Shown here one piece after another: positions 20,459 to 30,269 of a stretch of 64,000 bases of DNA. This DNA is from Linnemannia hyalina (taxonomy: Eukaryota > Mortierellomycota > Mortierellomycetes > Mortierellales > Mortierellaceae): contig JAHRHY010000005.1 of NCBI GenBank assembly GCA_019671135.1, positions 2,652,001 through 2,716,000 of the forward strand. Reading direction: 5' to 3'. The translations under genes were made by a program, and so were the position numbers. Each line of letters begins with the position of its first letter. Within the stretch, counting starts at the first letter, position 1. The notes beneath the pieces are model-generated. The model searched no databases and was not told where the DNA came from. It was given only the letters and a program-made list of their open reading frames with translations.

Positions 20459-20807
20459 TGTAACAGGATCATAGGTTCTACTGCGCCTCATTAGTCAGCA
20501 CCTATTAGTAAGCACCTATTAGTCAGCACCTATTAGTCATCATCCATTAGTCAGCACCCATTAGTCAGCACCCCATTAGTCAGCACCCCATTAGTCAGCA
20601 CTTCCATTAGTCAGCGCCCATTAGTCAGCAACATCCACTCTGTATATATAGCCCCAATCCTCGTAATAACACCATCATCAATTCTTGCACCTTTCAACCT
20701 TGCTCTCCTGTTCCCTCTTGTCTCTTTCTTGTCCTTGTCCCTGTTTACTCTTGTCTCTTCCTTGTCCTTGTCCTTGTCCCCTGGCCTTTATCTCTGTTCC
20801 TATTACA
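20459..20807 (+). repeat. Solo LTR, family 2, in 5' leader of the 666-aa gene
   Basis: 349 bp, starts TGTAACAGG and ends CCTATTACA, flanked by a perfect 5 bp target duplication CATCC (20454-20458 and 20808-20812). Its first part is a minisatellite of CATTAGTCAGCACC units (about 20488-20635), followed by a TATA box (tgtatatatagcc) and a CTTGTCCTTGTC-rich part. A second, inverted solo copy with duplication AACCC is at 25241-26042, and a related LTR is at 39546-39840. Confidence 0.9.
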
Positions 20808-20950
20808 CATCCATACCTATACAACCATCTTTTATTGCAATTCTTTGTATCACAGTGTATTAAGCAGCTGCAATCTACCACACATAAACTGAAAACTCAT
20901 TCACGCCTACCATACCACGAGTAAAGTTTACATCTTCCATATCCGAAAAC

Positions 20951-22951
20951 ATGAAGTGCGTTCAGCTTACGATCGAGCTCATCACCAAGGCCTTCGAGGC
21001 ATTTTGCTATAAGAAGGGAGTGGAATTTAACAAGAAAGATGCAAATAAGATCTTTAAGGCGCTTGATGAGGATGAAGAAGTAGAGCGATACTACTTTTGT
21101 GGAGCAAAATGCGCCAAGTCCAAGCGCGATTGCATGAGAGAAGTCGACGAAGGCATGCATTGTTATGTCCACGATCCTGCGCGCAAGTGTCAAGGCACAA
21201 CCGTTAAAGGCGCCCAATGTCGTAGTGTAGCCAAAGCTGGTGAAACACACTGCAAACATCATCGAGATCAAGATAGAGGTCACATGAAAAGTAGTAACAA
21301 TAAGGCACCTGTCGACAAGCATACCGAGCGTTCCAAGAATTTAAAGAAGATACATACTTCTAAGTTTGTATCTTCCGATGACGATATGACTTCCGAGGAT
21401 GAAAAACCAAAGAAGCGAAAGAGAAACAAGCAGGAGTCATCGGATGAAGAGCCGTCCAATGATGATGATGAAGATATAATTGCCGTCTCCTTTCCGTTGA
21501 GTCCAAAGGTAGTTGACATAACGTCCAAGAAAAATGTACCACTCGCTAATACATGTATATGGACGCGTTATGCAACTAATCCAGCTTTCCTGTATGCAAA
21601 AAGCTTTACTGTAAATGGCAAGTACATTATTAGGCTAAAGGAAAAGAATCTCTACATTGCATTGTGTCCACCTGAGCTCATGGGCAAGAATCTCCCTGCG
21701 CCAGAAATATCTGAGAAAGAGGCACGCATATTGGACAAGATGGGACTCCAAGAGGCAACTCCTGCAGATGTAGAAAAAATAGAAGAGTCTTCTGCTGATG
21801 AGAATTCTGACGATGATACAGATGATGGTGATACGTCTGATGATGCTGGCTCTGTCGATGATACAGATGATGGTGATACGTCTGATGATGCTGGCTCTGA
21901 CGATGATTCCTCTGATGATAAAGACTCTGATGATGGCAAGTCCAATAACAGACCTGATGTGGAATCTGGAGATGATACCTCTAAGGATAACCCTGATGAA
22001 AAACTATCTCATAAAAAGCCATCTAAGGATGATGAGAAGAAGACTTCTCGAAAGAAAAGGCATTCAGAGATGCCCAAAAATGCAGAGCCATCTTCTAATG
22101 TAGATGATTCTAAGGATGAAAAAGGTGAACATACATTTGCACTGTCCACAATGGTGCGTAACATTAGATCAGAGAAAGACATATTATTTGCAAAGGACAG
22201 AGGATGGATGGTTCATCCTAATAACGACATGCTTGAGTATGCAATTAGGGTTACGATGAATGGCAATTACATTGTCAGGCTATCTGGAAAGAATACATAC
22301 GTTGGCCTATTTACGCTTGATCATCTGCGCGGTGTTGGTGATGTTCCAGAGATGGATATCTTGGAACGCTCCATGCTTAGCAAGATGAGACTTCAACCAA
22401 TGTCTGATGAAGAGAGAAAGATGCTTTTCAACGACGATGTTGAAGTAGAAGAGGGACTTCCAGTGGAAGGACCGACAGATATATCCAAGATGAAATGGAA
22501 AAGGTTTCACAAGCAGCAATTGGAGTATTCCAAGAATGTACTTGTAAATGGAAAGCACATTCTCAAGATCCGCAAGCAAAATGTTGTAGTTGGCTTGGTG
22601 ACTGATGACCACATTTTTGCAGAGAATGTAGACCATGATAATCTTAACCAAAAGGAAAAAGAAAAGACCTTTGCCATGGGCATTAAGCTACAAATGTCTG
22701 AGGATAGGTTGACAGAGAAAGATGAACCGGTAGAAAAAATAGATGATAAGATGCAAGAGTTGAATGTTAAGGAAACTCTAGAAGATGAACTTGTAGAAAA
22801 AGTAGATGATGAGGTGCAAGAGTCGGATGTTAAGAAAACACTAGAAGATGGTGGACATATGGAAAGCGGCCTCTCCATGTGCAAAGGATATAATAAGGCA
22901 TATACAAAATATCCAAAGCCCAAGGATTACAGTGTTGACTTCCATAGCTGA
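20951..22951 (+). CDS. 666-aa acidic zinc-finger protein, unknown function
   Basis: I do not recognise the family. Visible features: two consecutive Cys/His clusters (about residues 50-75 and 81-103; the second, CQGTTVKGAQCRSV...HCKHH, follows a CxGxTxxGxxC...CxxH pattern known from small zinc-binding repeats in viruses and eukaryotes). A basic patch follows (KKRKRNK), then three copies of a ~65-aa module with core VNGKYIIRLKEKNLYIAL / MNGNYIVRLSGKNTYVGL / VNGKHILKIRKQNVVVGL near 215-235, 435-455 and 535-555. Modules 1 and 2 are separated by a long Asp/Ser-rich linker containing an exact internal duplication. Single exon, no signal peptide. Base composition is more AT-rich than the cupin or CRN genes. 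A nuclear or DNA-binding role is conceivable but unproven. Confidence 0.6.
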   Translation: MKCVQLTIELITKAFEAFCYKKGVEFNKKDANKIFKALDEDEEVERYYFCGAKCAKSKRDCMREVDEGMHCYVHDPARKCQGTTVKGAQCRSVAKAGETHCKHHRDQDRGHMKSSNNKAPVDKHTERSKNLKKIHTSKFVSSDDDMTSEDEKPKKRKRNKQESSDEEPSNDDDEDIIAVSFPLSPKVVDITSKKNVPLANTCIWTRYATNPAFLYAKSFTVNGKYIIRLKEKNLYIALCPPELMGKNLPAPEISEKEARILDKMGLQEATPADVEKIEESSADENSDDDTDDGDTSDDAGSVDDTDDGDTSDDAGSDDDSSDDKDSDDGKSNNRPDVESGDDTSKDNPDEKLSHKKPSKDDEKKTSRKKRHSEMPKNAEPSSNVDDSKDEKGEHTFALSTMVRNIRSEKDILFAKDRGWMVHPNNDMLEYAIRVTMNGNYIVRLSGKNTYVGLFTLDHLRGVGDVPEMDILERSMLSKMRLQPMSDEERKMLFNDDVEVEEGLPVEGPTDISKMKWKRFHKQQLEYSKNVLVNGKHILKIRKQNVVVGLVTDDHIFAENVDHDNLNQKEKEKTFAMGIKLQMSEDRLTEKDEPVEKIDDKMQELNVKETLEDELVEKVDDEVQESDVKKTLEDGGHMESGLSMCKGYNKAYTKYPKPKDYSVDFHS

Positions 22952-23135
22952 TGTATCTCTTTAAAGTCGGCAATAGAACATGAAATAAAATAGCAATAGA
23001 TAGCGGCCTCTCCATGTGCAAAGGAGATAACAAGGCATATACAAAATATCCAAAGCCCAAGGAATACAGTGTTGACTTCCATAGCTGATGTATCTCTTTA
23101 AAGTCGGCAATAGAACATGAGATAAAATAGCAATA
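22862..23135 (+). repeat. Tandem duplication of the 3' end of the 666-aa gene
   Basis: The last ~30 codons plus 3' flank (ggcctctccatgtgcaaagg ... gcaatagatagc, about 125-135 bp) are repeated immediately downstream. The C-terminal peptide (KAYTKYPKPK.YSVDFHS) and its stop are preserved in the second copy. A third, inverted copy is at about 24985-25065. Confidence 0.8.
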
Positions 23136-23142
23136 GATAGCA

Positions 23143-23862
23143 CATGTTTTTTTAAAATGTAATCTCTCCCCTGTATTTCACGACAAAAATACAGCTGAGG
23201 ATACAAGTGCTTTAGATGATCACATACAAGAAGTACTACCCTTAATCTTGCAGTGAGGGTTACAGTTTAATAGTAGATGGACACATTCAAGAGATTGGTG
23301 TGCGAAAAATAAGAAGACTTTGTTGTTTGGAGAATAGGTTGGTGTTTAGTAGGATAGTTATGCAAGGAATGTTACAGTGGTTGTTTTACATGGTGGATAT
23401 TATACATACACTCTCCTCTAATGGTCGCTGTAGATATTGTCAAGGTCTGCAGAGATGTAACATATACTATATTACAATTTGGACTTGAAAGGCCTCCATA
23501 GCACATGTTTTTTTAAAATGTAATCTCTCACCTGTATTTCACGACAAAATACAGCTGAGGGTACAGGTGCTTTAGATGATCACATACAAGAAGTACTACC
23601 CTTAATCTCGCAGTGAGGGGTACAGTTTAATAGTAGATGGACACATTCAAGAGATTGGTGTGCGAAAAATAAGAAGACTTTGTTGTTTGGAGAATAGGTT
23701 GGTGTTTAGTAGGATAGTTATGCAAGGGATGTTACAGTGGTTGTTTTACATGGTGGATATTATACATACACTCTCCTCTAATGGTCGCTGTAGATATTGT
23801 CAAGATCTGCAGAGATGTAACATATACCATATTACAATTTGGACTTGAAAGGCCTCCAAAGT
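23143..23862 (+). repeat. Tandem ~360 bp repeat, two copies
   Basis: cacatgtttttttaaaatgt ... aggcctcca occurs twice (about 23143-23500 and 23503-23862) with only scattered differences. An inverted, more diverged copy occupies about 24575-24935. Each contains a 62-codon open frame, but I see no sign that it is a gene. Confidence 0.8.
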
Positions 23863-24249
23863 GAAAATGTGAATGCCTCAAGTGTTTACATTACAAAAGA
23901 CCATCATGATTTTCTTAAGGCAATGGGAGAAGTATATAGCAAAATAACAGCTATCGAAGAAGAACTCCGTGAGGAATACGTTTCGGCAGGTGGTAGTGCA
24001 GAAGAATAAGAACTAATTTCTCACCTAGATTTGTTGGAGAAAGAATATTCCAACTACGAAACATGGCACAAGGATAAGTTTGGTTCCCGCGAACCACATT
24101 GCGATACGTTATATACGTTCGCAAAAGAAGGATCTAGAAACAGAAGAACCATAGTGCAAAGTGTATTAGACAGTATTTCAGCCAAAGAGAACAGTACGAT
24201 GGAAGAAAAGAAGCCTCTTCAAGTAACATTTGAGACCGCAGAAGAGTAG
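23862..24249 (+). pseudogene. Small pseudogene fragment with in-frame stop
   Basis: One reading frame is open from about 23868 (ASSVYITKDHHDFLKAMGEV) to a TAA at about 24007, and resumes in the same frame to 24249 (DLLEKEYSNYETWHKDKFGS). This looks like a gene of at least 120 codons broken by one stop. No family recognised. It sits in the spacer between the inverted repeats 22862-23862 and 24575-25065. Confidence 0.4.
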
Positions 24250-24384
24250 ATCAAGAATTTTAAAAGCTGTAAATGTACTACTTGCACAGAGAAACCTTTT
24301 ATATACGGAATACACATGTAATAATATCCTTGTCCCTCTCAATGAGATTCACCAGATATATCACCCATCTTTTTAAAAACTTCC

Positions 24385-24580
24385 ACCACCGACACTACCG
24401 ACATCATCGACAACCACCACCGACAACACCGACAACACCGACACCATCGACACCCTTAACAACCATCCTCAACAACCACCATCGACAAAAACACGACAAG
24501 CAACAACAAACCGACAACCCGACAACAAAACGACCAGCAACAACAACCCGACAACAACTCGACAACAACCAACAAGGAGG
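24385..24580 (+). repeat. (CGACAACAC)n-like simple sequence
   Basis: Low-complexity stretch of ccgacaac/accaccgac motifs with no strict period, next to the inverted copy of the ~360 bp repeat. Confidence 0.7.
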
Positions 24581-25065
24581 CCTTTCACGTCCAAATTATC
24601 ATATGGTGTTTGTTACACCTCTGTAGATCTCGACGATATCCATAGCGACTATGAGATGAGAATGTATATATGATACCAAGCATGTAAGACAACCATTGTA
24701 ACATTTTTTGTTTAACTATCCTACTAACCACCATGATATTCTTCAAACAACAAAGTCTTCTTATTTTTTGCACACCAATCTCTTGAATGTCTCCATCTAC
24801 TATTAAACTGTACCCATCACTGCGAGATTAAGGGGAGTAGTTCTTGTATGTGATCATCTAAAGCACCTATACTCTCAACTGTATCTTTGTCGTGAAATAC
24901 AAGGAAGAGATTACATTTTAAAAAATCTTGTGCTGTCTATTGCTATTTTATTCCGTGTTCTGTTGCCCACTATAAAGAGATATGTCAGCTATGGAAGTCA
25001 ACACTCCGTTCCTTGGGCTTTGGATATTTTTTATATGCCTTTTTATATCCTCTGCACATGAAGGG
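24575..25065 (-). repeat. Inverted copy of the 22862-23862 repeats
   Basis: Reverse complement of the ~360 bp repeat, followed outward by the reverse complement of the 666-aa gene's last codons (peptide ending YPKPKERSVDFHS). With 22862-23862 it makes a large imperfect palindrome of about 2.2 kb. Confidence 0.75.
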
Positions 25066-25240
25066 GCCGCCTGGGAGAGATACCCCTGGGAGTCGCCGGC
25101 AGAGTCGACTGATACTTCTATAGTAAGTAGCCTAGACCTTCTGGGAGAAATGTGCTACAGTGCTCCAATCAATTGATCAATAAAAACGTGATTTCAACGT
25201 TTCTTTTGAAATGCTCATTCATCAATGTTCTAAGCAACCC

Positions 25241-26042
25241 TGTAATAGGAACAGAGATAAAGGCCAGGGGACAAGGACAAGGACAAGGAAGAGACAAGAG
25301 TGAACAGGGACAAGGACAAGAAAGAGACAAGAGGGAACAGGAGAGCAAGGTTGAAAGGTGCAAGAATTGATGATGGTGTTATTACGAGGATTGGGGCTAT
25401 ATATACAGAGTGGATGTTGCTGACTAATGGGTGCTGACTAATGGAAGTGCTGACTAATGGGGTGCTGACTAATGGGTGCTGACTAATGGATGATGACTAG
25501 TGGATGATGACTAATAGGTGCTGACTAATAGGGAGGCCATCCATGTTCGGCTCCACCAACCATAGACTACAGTATAAAAATATCTGTCAACACCTATTAA
25601 AACAGTGTGTTCCTTGAGAGTACAACAAATCTCATCAGCTTTTTCCTTCCACCAGTCTCCATTTTCTACATTCACCACCACTACTTTGTAACATCATCTA
25701 CTTTAGCTGAGAAAGCCTTGGACATGATCATCTCATATTGGAAAGGAAATTACTATCTGTAATATCAAGGATCCAATATGAGATGATCATGTCCAAGGCT
25801 TTCTCAGCTAAAGTAGATGATGTTACAAAGTAGTGGTGGTGAATGTAGAAAATGGAGACTGGTGGAAGGAAAAAGCTGATGAGATTTGTTGTACTCTCAA
25901 GGAACACACTGTTTTAATAGGTGTTGACAGATATTTTTATACTGTAGTCTATGGTTGGTGGAGCCGAACATGGATGGCCTCCTAGGTGCTTACTAATAGG
26001 TGCTGACTAATGAGGCGCAGTAGAACCTATGATCCTGTTACA
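25241..26042 (-). repeat. Solo LTR, family 2, interrupted by MITE
   Basis: Reverse orientation relative to 20459-20807: starts TGTAATAGG and ends CCTGTTACA, with perfect 5 bp duplication AACCC (25236-25240 and 26043-26047). Subtracting the 451 bp MITE and its 3 bp duplication leaves 348 bp, the expected LTR length. It lies in the left arm of the mariner-like foldback. Confidence 0.9.
25532..25982. mobile_element. 451 bp palindromic MITE, solitary copy
   Basis: Same 451 bp unit that forms both ends of the 7363-18078 element (same GGAGGCCATCC ends, same arms, same central sequence with one or two changes). It is bounded by TAG on each side (25529-25531 and 25983-25985). It lies in the minisatellite part of the solo LTR. 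This is strong evidence that the unit is mobilised by itself, presumably by the Harbinger-like transposase. Confidence 0.88.
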
Positions 26043-26824
26043 AACCCCCAGATTCCTGTCATTCATTCTCTTCATTCGTAACCTCATTCATCATCACTTC
26101 TCTTTTTTTGCATGAACCGACATCGGATCATCGCTGGAATTGAAATGCTTGATCTTGGTTGATCAATTAATTGGGTCGCATGTAGTGGCGAATGATTTCC
26201 ATGTAAAATTTTACATGGGTTTAGCACAGAACAAACTGTTTTTTTGAATACTACTATGTCAATGCACTTTCTTCAGGCAAACTGAAAGCAGTTCCATACA
26301 AAGTATATGGAATGTGATCTAGAAAATAGGTTATGCACAAAGCGTTTATATCATTTACAGAAGGTATCGTTGTATTTTGTTTTGTTACATGGATCTAGCA
26401 CGATTTCACATTTTGTCATGATAATTGCAATCTATTGAGAATAGCTGGCTTCGTACATCAAAGAACTTTAGATCGCACTTAATGTGCTCTATATGGAACT
26501 GCTTTCAGTTTGCCTGAAGAAAGTGCATTGACATAGTAGCATTCAAAAAACAGTTTGTTCTGTGCTAAACCCATGTAAAATTTTACATGGAAATCATTCG
26601 CCACTATATGCGATCCAATTAATTGATCAACCAAGATCAAGCATTTCAATTCCAGCGATGATCCGATGTCGGTCCATGCAAAAAGAAGCAAGTTGTAATG
26701 AATGAGGCTACGAATCGAGAGAATGAATGACAGGAATCTGGGGCCGGTCAGAACATTGATGAATGAGCATTTCAAAAAAAAGTACAAATCGCAAAAAGAT
26801 GAATCACTTTTTTGGAGCACTTTA

Positions 26825-27111
26825 TCTTAGGTGCCATTAGGCGAATATGCGACAGTGGCTATCCTGACAAAATTGTTTTGAATAAAATTAAGTTGGCAAT
26901 TTTGCTCTGACTAGTCATGGCCAAATTGAGTTGATTAGGAGGGCTTTTTTATGTGAGAATAACTGTAAATGGACCCCAGCTGTCTTGAATAGAAGAGTCC
27001 CAATCTCGCGAATCTAAATCTACAAGAGCGTGTTCCTTCTCGAACATTCGATACCAGGTCAAGTTGATGGCAGCTTGACATACTAATCATGACCGACATA
27101 ATGTGCAGACC
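26825..27111. other. Intergenic, downstream of cupin
   Basis: Short unremarkable stretch; no gene or repeat recognised. Confidence 0.5.
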
Positions 27112-27909
27112 TCAGTGGGGAAGCCCGCACCTCACCGCACACTCTTCCATGACCACGGCAAACGAGGTCGGGATGTTATCCCGAAACCTGGCGATCCGCT
27201 TCGCGTCCAGCACCTCCAGGTCGCTCCCCATCGCCGTGATGAGCATCTCGTCGGCCATGTTGGAGAAGAAGTTGCGCGCGATCTGTGTGCGCCCGGGGTC
27301 CGAGCTGTCAAACGCGGCCGCGAACAGCGCGGGCTCGCACGTCGGATTGAACTGGAAGTGCGTCTCACCCTGCGGGAAGAGCATGCCCGTGTAATTGGAA
27401 AGCGTAACGTTGACCTGCGGGACAGGCCCGTTGACTGGCGCCGGCTGGCCGACGACGTGGCCGCTGCCGCCGTCATTGAGCTCGAGGACCAGCCCGGCGA
27501 CGAGCTTGCCCTGGATGACAGTGAGGAACTCGTTGGCGCGCGGGTGCGAGTGCGGCACGTTGAGCCCGCACGGGTTAACGAAGCCGACGGCCATGGCGAC
27601 CTCGGTACCGATGAGGGCGGGAAAGTTGTTGACGGTCGAGAGCGCGATGGTGCCGCCCGTGCCGTCGGTGACGGTGTTGTTGATGAAAGTGAAGGTGATA
27701 TTGGTGGCGTCCGGCGGTTCGGTGAAGAGGATCGCCTGGCGGTCATTGTAGCTCGCGGCCCCGGTCAAGGCCGCCCTGAGGGCGGGGGAGGCGTTGGTGT
27801 TGCTGTTGAAGCCGCTGGGGGAGGGGTCGGACTGGTGGCGGGCGAGGGGCGAGGCGGCGGCGACGGCAATGAGGGTGACTACGTGAGCCACGGAGAGAAA
27901 GTTGACCAT
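27112..27909 (-). CDS. Secreted germin/spherulin-like cupin
   Basis: 265-aa, single-exon protein. The N-terminus MVNFLSVAHVVTLIAVAAAS is a typical signal peptide, cleaved near SPLARHQ, so the product is probably secreted or wall-associated. The germin fold is shown by both cupin motifs: motif 1 GLNVPHSHPRANEFLTVIQG, with the two His and one Glu metal ligands, and motif 2 GMLFPQGETHFQFN, with P.G..H...N. Such proteins bind Mn and act as oxalate oxidases, superoxide dismutases or stress/encystment proteins (spherulins); sequence alone does not decide which. Full length for the family. High GC, unlike the AT-rich repeats to its right. An antisense frame of similar length exists but is a shadow. 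Confidence 0.92.
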   Translation of the reverse strand: MVNFLSVAHVVTLIAVAAASPLARHQSDPSPSGFNSNTNASPALRAALTGAASYNDRQAILFTEPPDATNITFTFINNTVTDGTGGTIALSTVNNFPALIGTEVAMAVGFVNPCGLNVPHSHPRANEFLTVIQGKLVAGLVLELNDGGSGHVVGQPAPVNGPVPQVNVTLSNYTGMLFPQGETHFQFNPTCEPALFAAAFDSSDPGRTQIARNFFSNMADEMLITAMGSDLEVLDAKRIARFRDNIPTSFAVVMEECAVRCGLPH

Positions 27910-28017
27910 AATGGTGGTTGGTTGCTTGTTAAAAGTGTCGAAAGTGGTGAGGAGGTATGAGATGTGCTGATGTTGGTGAGATAATGTGGGAAGAGATGAA
28001 TCTTAAGAAGATGAGCA

Positions 28018-28030
28018 TGCTCTTATATAC
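28018..28030 (-). promoter_or_regulatory. TATA box of the cupin gene
   Basis: GTATATAAG on the minus strand about 115 bp upstream of the ATG at 27909, followed by a CA/CT-rich leader (ctcatcttcttaag...). The solo LTR begins only 75 bp further upstream. Confidence 0.6.
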
Positions 28031-28104
28031 CTCGCGAATGGTAACCTGGCAGGAGTACAAGTACATTCTTCACAAAATACATAACTACTCCTTGTGGGAG
28101 CATG

Positions 28105-28301
28105 TGTCAAGAAAGCAGACCAAGCAATAGAATGAAGTAGATAAAGAGAACCTTGATCAAGGACTAAGAAATGAGTATAAGGAATAGGTTAAAGAGTATG
28201 TTGTATTGGCGATACCAAGTAAAGAGCTATAGATTTGCTATCTAAGGCCCTTTTATACTCGTTAGGGCGAAGTCACAAGAGCAAGCTCTTGTCTCGTGAC
28301 A
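28105..28301 (-). repeat. Solo LTR of the chromovirus upstream of the cupin
   Basis: 197 bp, inverse of the 3604-3800 LTR, with ends TGTCAAGAAAG...TCTCGTGACA. A perfect 5 bp duplication GCATG flanks it (28100-28104 and 28302-28306). Its own TATA (TATAAAAG) points toward the cupin gene. Confidence 0.95.
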
Positions 28302-28531
28302 GCATGGTTGATCCGCATGCACTCGACAGCCCGACCATAGTCTTTCCTCCCCGCGCCAATCGACCAGCGATGCATATATATCGAGCTCAAACCCTGACTA
28401 TCGAATTACGGCCATACACAGCTGAAAGCACCGCATTCCGTCCGATCTGCGTAGTTAACCAGCGGATAGCGCCTGTTGCATCTCAGTGTCTGTCCACTCA
28501 CTCCTTATTCTCTATTAAGGGTAGTAGTGTT

Positions 28532-28612
28532 ATATATATTCTCATAGGGCTCAATAAAGACCCCAGCTTCTTTCTCACCATCTTCCTCTCCCCAGCTGTT
28601 CATATTACAGCG
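28532..28612 (+). repeat. LTR-like R/U5 fragment, copy 1
   Basis: tatatattctcatagg then ctcaataaagaccccagct and ctgttcatattaca match 56549-56628 closely. The TATA-like start, AATAAA and CA end suggest the 3' portion of an LTR, but no full LTR could be delimited. Confidence 0.5.
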
Positions 28613-29329
28613 CCAATTTCCATCCAATCAGAAACGTTAGTCAGTACTATGGTGGGGGACCGCATAGGAATACTCCGTGCTGTAATTTTTCTTTCTTTTT
28701 GGTCGTGCTGTTGGCTTAAGGAGCGGATTCCACTGGCTCGCTCTGCCCATGCCTCGCATCCCAACCACTCGGCAAAACCGGGGGAAAAAAATTAACCACT
28801 TGGCCACGCCACTCTACTATAGAGAACACTTGAAGACAAGATAACCAAAACACCGTTAGGTCATCTCGTGCAATGGGTTGATCGTTATCATGGACACATG
28901 CCATCGAGACTCGCGCTGCTTGGGCGTGCAGGTGAGGGGGATCTTAGTCTTTCGCAACTTTTGTCCAAGGGTCAGTTTTTCGTTTGCTAGGCAAGCGGCG
29001 ACTCTGATAATTCCAACATTATATATGTGATAATTTTCCAACTTCCCTGCTCGGATCCTCAACTACGAGTCCACAACTGCAATCAAAACTTGTCCTTGCA
29101 AATGGAACTCTCATCATTTAACCCATGAAGCTTCTAGCCAGTGTCTCCATCCATTCCCTTGTGTCTCGCCGTTCTCCCTCCCACCTGTCGATGCTCTCCC
29201 TCATCCCGCGGCTTTCGCAAAGCCCTTGCACTGAACTAATGCACTCGGCTGCTTTCCACCTCACAAACTGCGCACTGTAATAAAAAGTGCGCGCTGGTGA
29301 AACACTGCATTCTACAGCCCTCCACAGCC

Positions 29330-29780
29330 CACCACAGCTCTTTACTGCACTCCACTGCCCTCCACTGCCCTCCACTGCTCTTCCACGACCCTCTCTTGTG
29401 TGCCCTTAAGCCCCTCTCCTGTGTGCCCTTAAGCCCCTCTCCTGTGTGCCCTTAAGCCCCCTCTCTTGTGTGCCCTTAAGCCCCCTCTCTTGTGTGCGCC
29501 CCTCCACTGCCCTCCACTGCCCTCCACTGCTCTCCCATGACCCTCTCTTGTGTGCCCCTAAGCCCCCTCTCTTGTGTGCGCCCCTCTACTGCCCTCCACT
29601 GCTCTCCACTGCTCTCCCACGACCCTCTCTTGTGTGTGCCCCTTTACTGCCCTCCACTTCACTCCCATGATCCTCTCTTGTGTTCTCCTGCCCCCTTCCT
29701 CCAGTGCTCTCCCACGATCCCCTTTTATGTACCCTTGACCTCCCTCTCTTGTGTGCCCCTCCACTGCCCTGCCCTGCCCT
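29330..29780 (+). repeat. CT-rich minisatellite
   Basis: Irregular array of ctctcttgtgtgccc(c)ttaagccc and cactgccctccactgc units. Several long frames cross it on both strands, but their products are simple repeats (PPLLCAP-like), so I do not call them genes. Confidence 0.85.
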
Positions 29781-30269
29781 TCCACGACCCCCCGAGCCCC
29801 CGTACTCACGCCTGTACTAACACTGAACTCACATAACACGAACGCCCGTTCTAACTGTCGTCCTCTCTCTCCTCCAGCCTGTCGCTGCCCACCCTCCAGC
29901 CTGCCGCTGTCGACCCTTCGACTTGTCGCTGATTCCCCTCATTTACTGTCCTAACAACTTTCCTAACAACTGTCCTAACAACTGTACTTACGCTGAATTA
30001 ACACTGTTCTAATGCTTGTCTAACATTATCCTGCTGTCGGTCTCTCCCTCCAGCCCATCGCTGTCCCTTCTCCCTCACACCGTTCTCACGCCTATACTAA
30101 CGCTGAACTAACAAATATTGTTAGAACACAGTTGTTTGTTCAAGTTAAGGATGAGGAAGATAGGCAGCAATAGGCAAGAGGGACTCTATTGTGTACGTGC
30201 ACAACATGTGTGAGATGTTTAGTATCTACTAGTCGCAGTAGGTGCATGTTTACTCACGTGCTAAGAGGG

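Larger units (their letters stand above)
25158..26822. mobile_element. Mariner-like foldback element, host of nested insertions
   Basis: Outer ends CAGTGCTCCAA and (inverted) AAGTGCTCCAA are flanked by TA on both sides (25156-25157 and 26823-26824), like Tc1/mariner elements. Inside, 26046-26312 is inverted at 26485-26744 (for example cccagattcctgtcattcat), giving long arms and a spacer of about 170 bp. Without the solo LTR it would be about 860 bp. Open frames in the arms show no transposase motif. Likely a non-autonomous element. Confidence 0.65.
28302..30269. other. Gene-free interval between cupin and CRN1
   Basis: Includes a fragment shared with 56549-56628 (at 28532-28612), a CT-rich minisatellite (29330-29780) and short cctaacaact / actaacgctgaac repeats at about 29950-30110. 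No open frame here shows a recognisable domain or codon pattern. Confidence 0.6.

Noticed and set aside
20488..20635. CRISPR array
   Set aside because: Units are 14-16 bp with no unique spacers, inside an LTR of a eukaryote; it is a minisatellite.
20951..22951. Calling the 666-aa protein a giant-virus gene
   Set aside because: Only a short Cys/His pattern and AT-richness point that way; no viral hallmark gene is nearby, so I left the origin open.
26479..26820. 113-aa ORF in the foldback arm
   Set aside because: Lies in an inverted-repeat arm and mirrors non-coding sequence; no transposase motif.
27103..27960. 285-aa ORF on the plus strand opposite the cupin
   Set aside because: GC-rich antisense shadow; the minus-strand frame has a signal peptide and both cupin motifs.
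28235..28795. 186-aa ORF overlapping the solo LTR
   Set aside because: Begins inside the LTR and reads through its boundary and an LTR-like fragment; no domain.
29446..29840. Pro/Leu-rich ORFs at the CT-rich minisatellite
   Set aside because: Repeat translation in several frames on both strands, with no sign of a gene.
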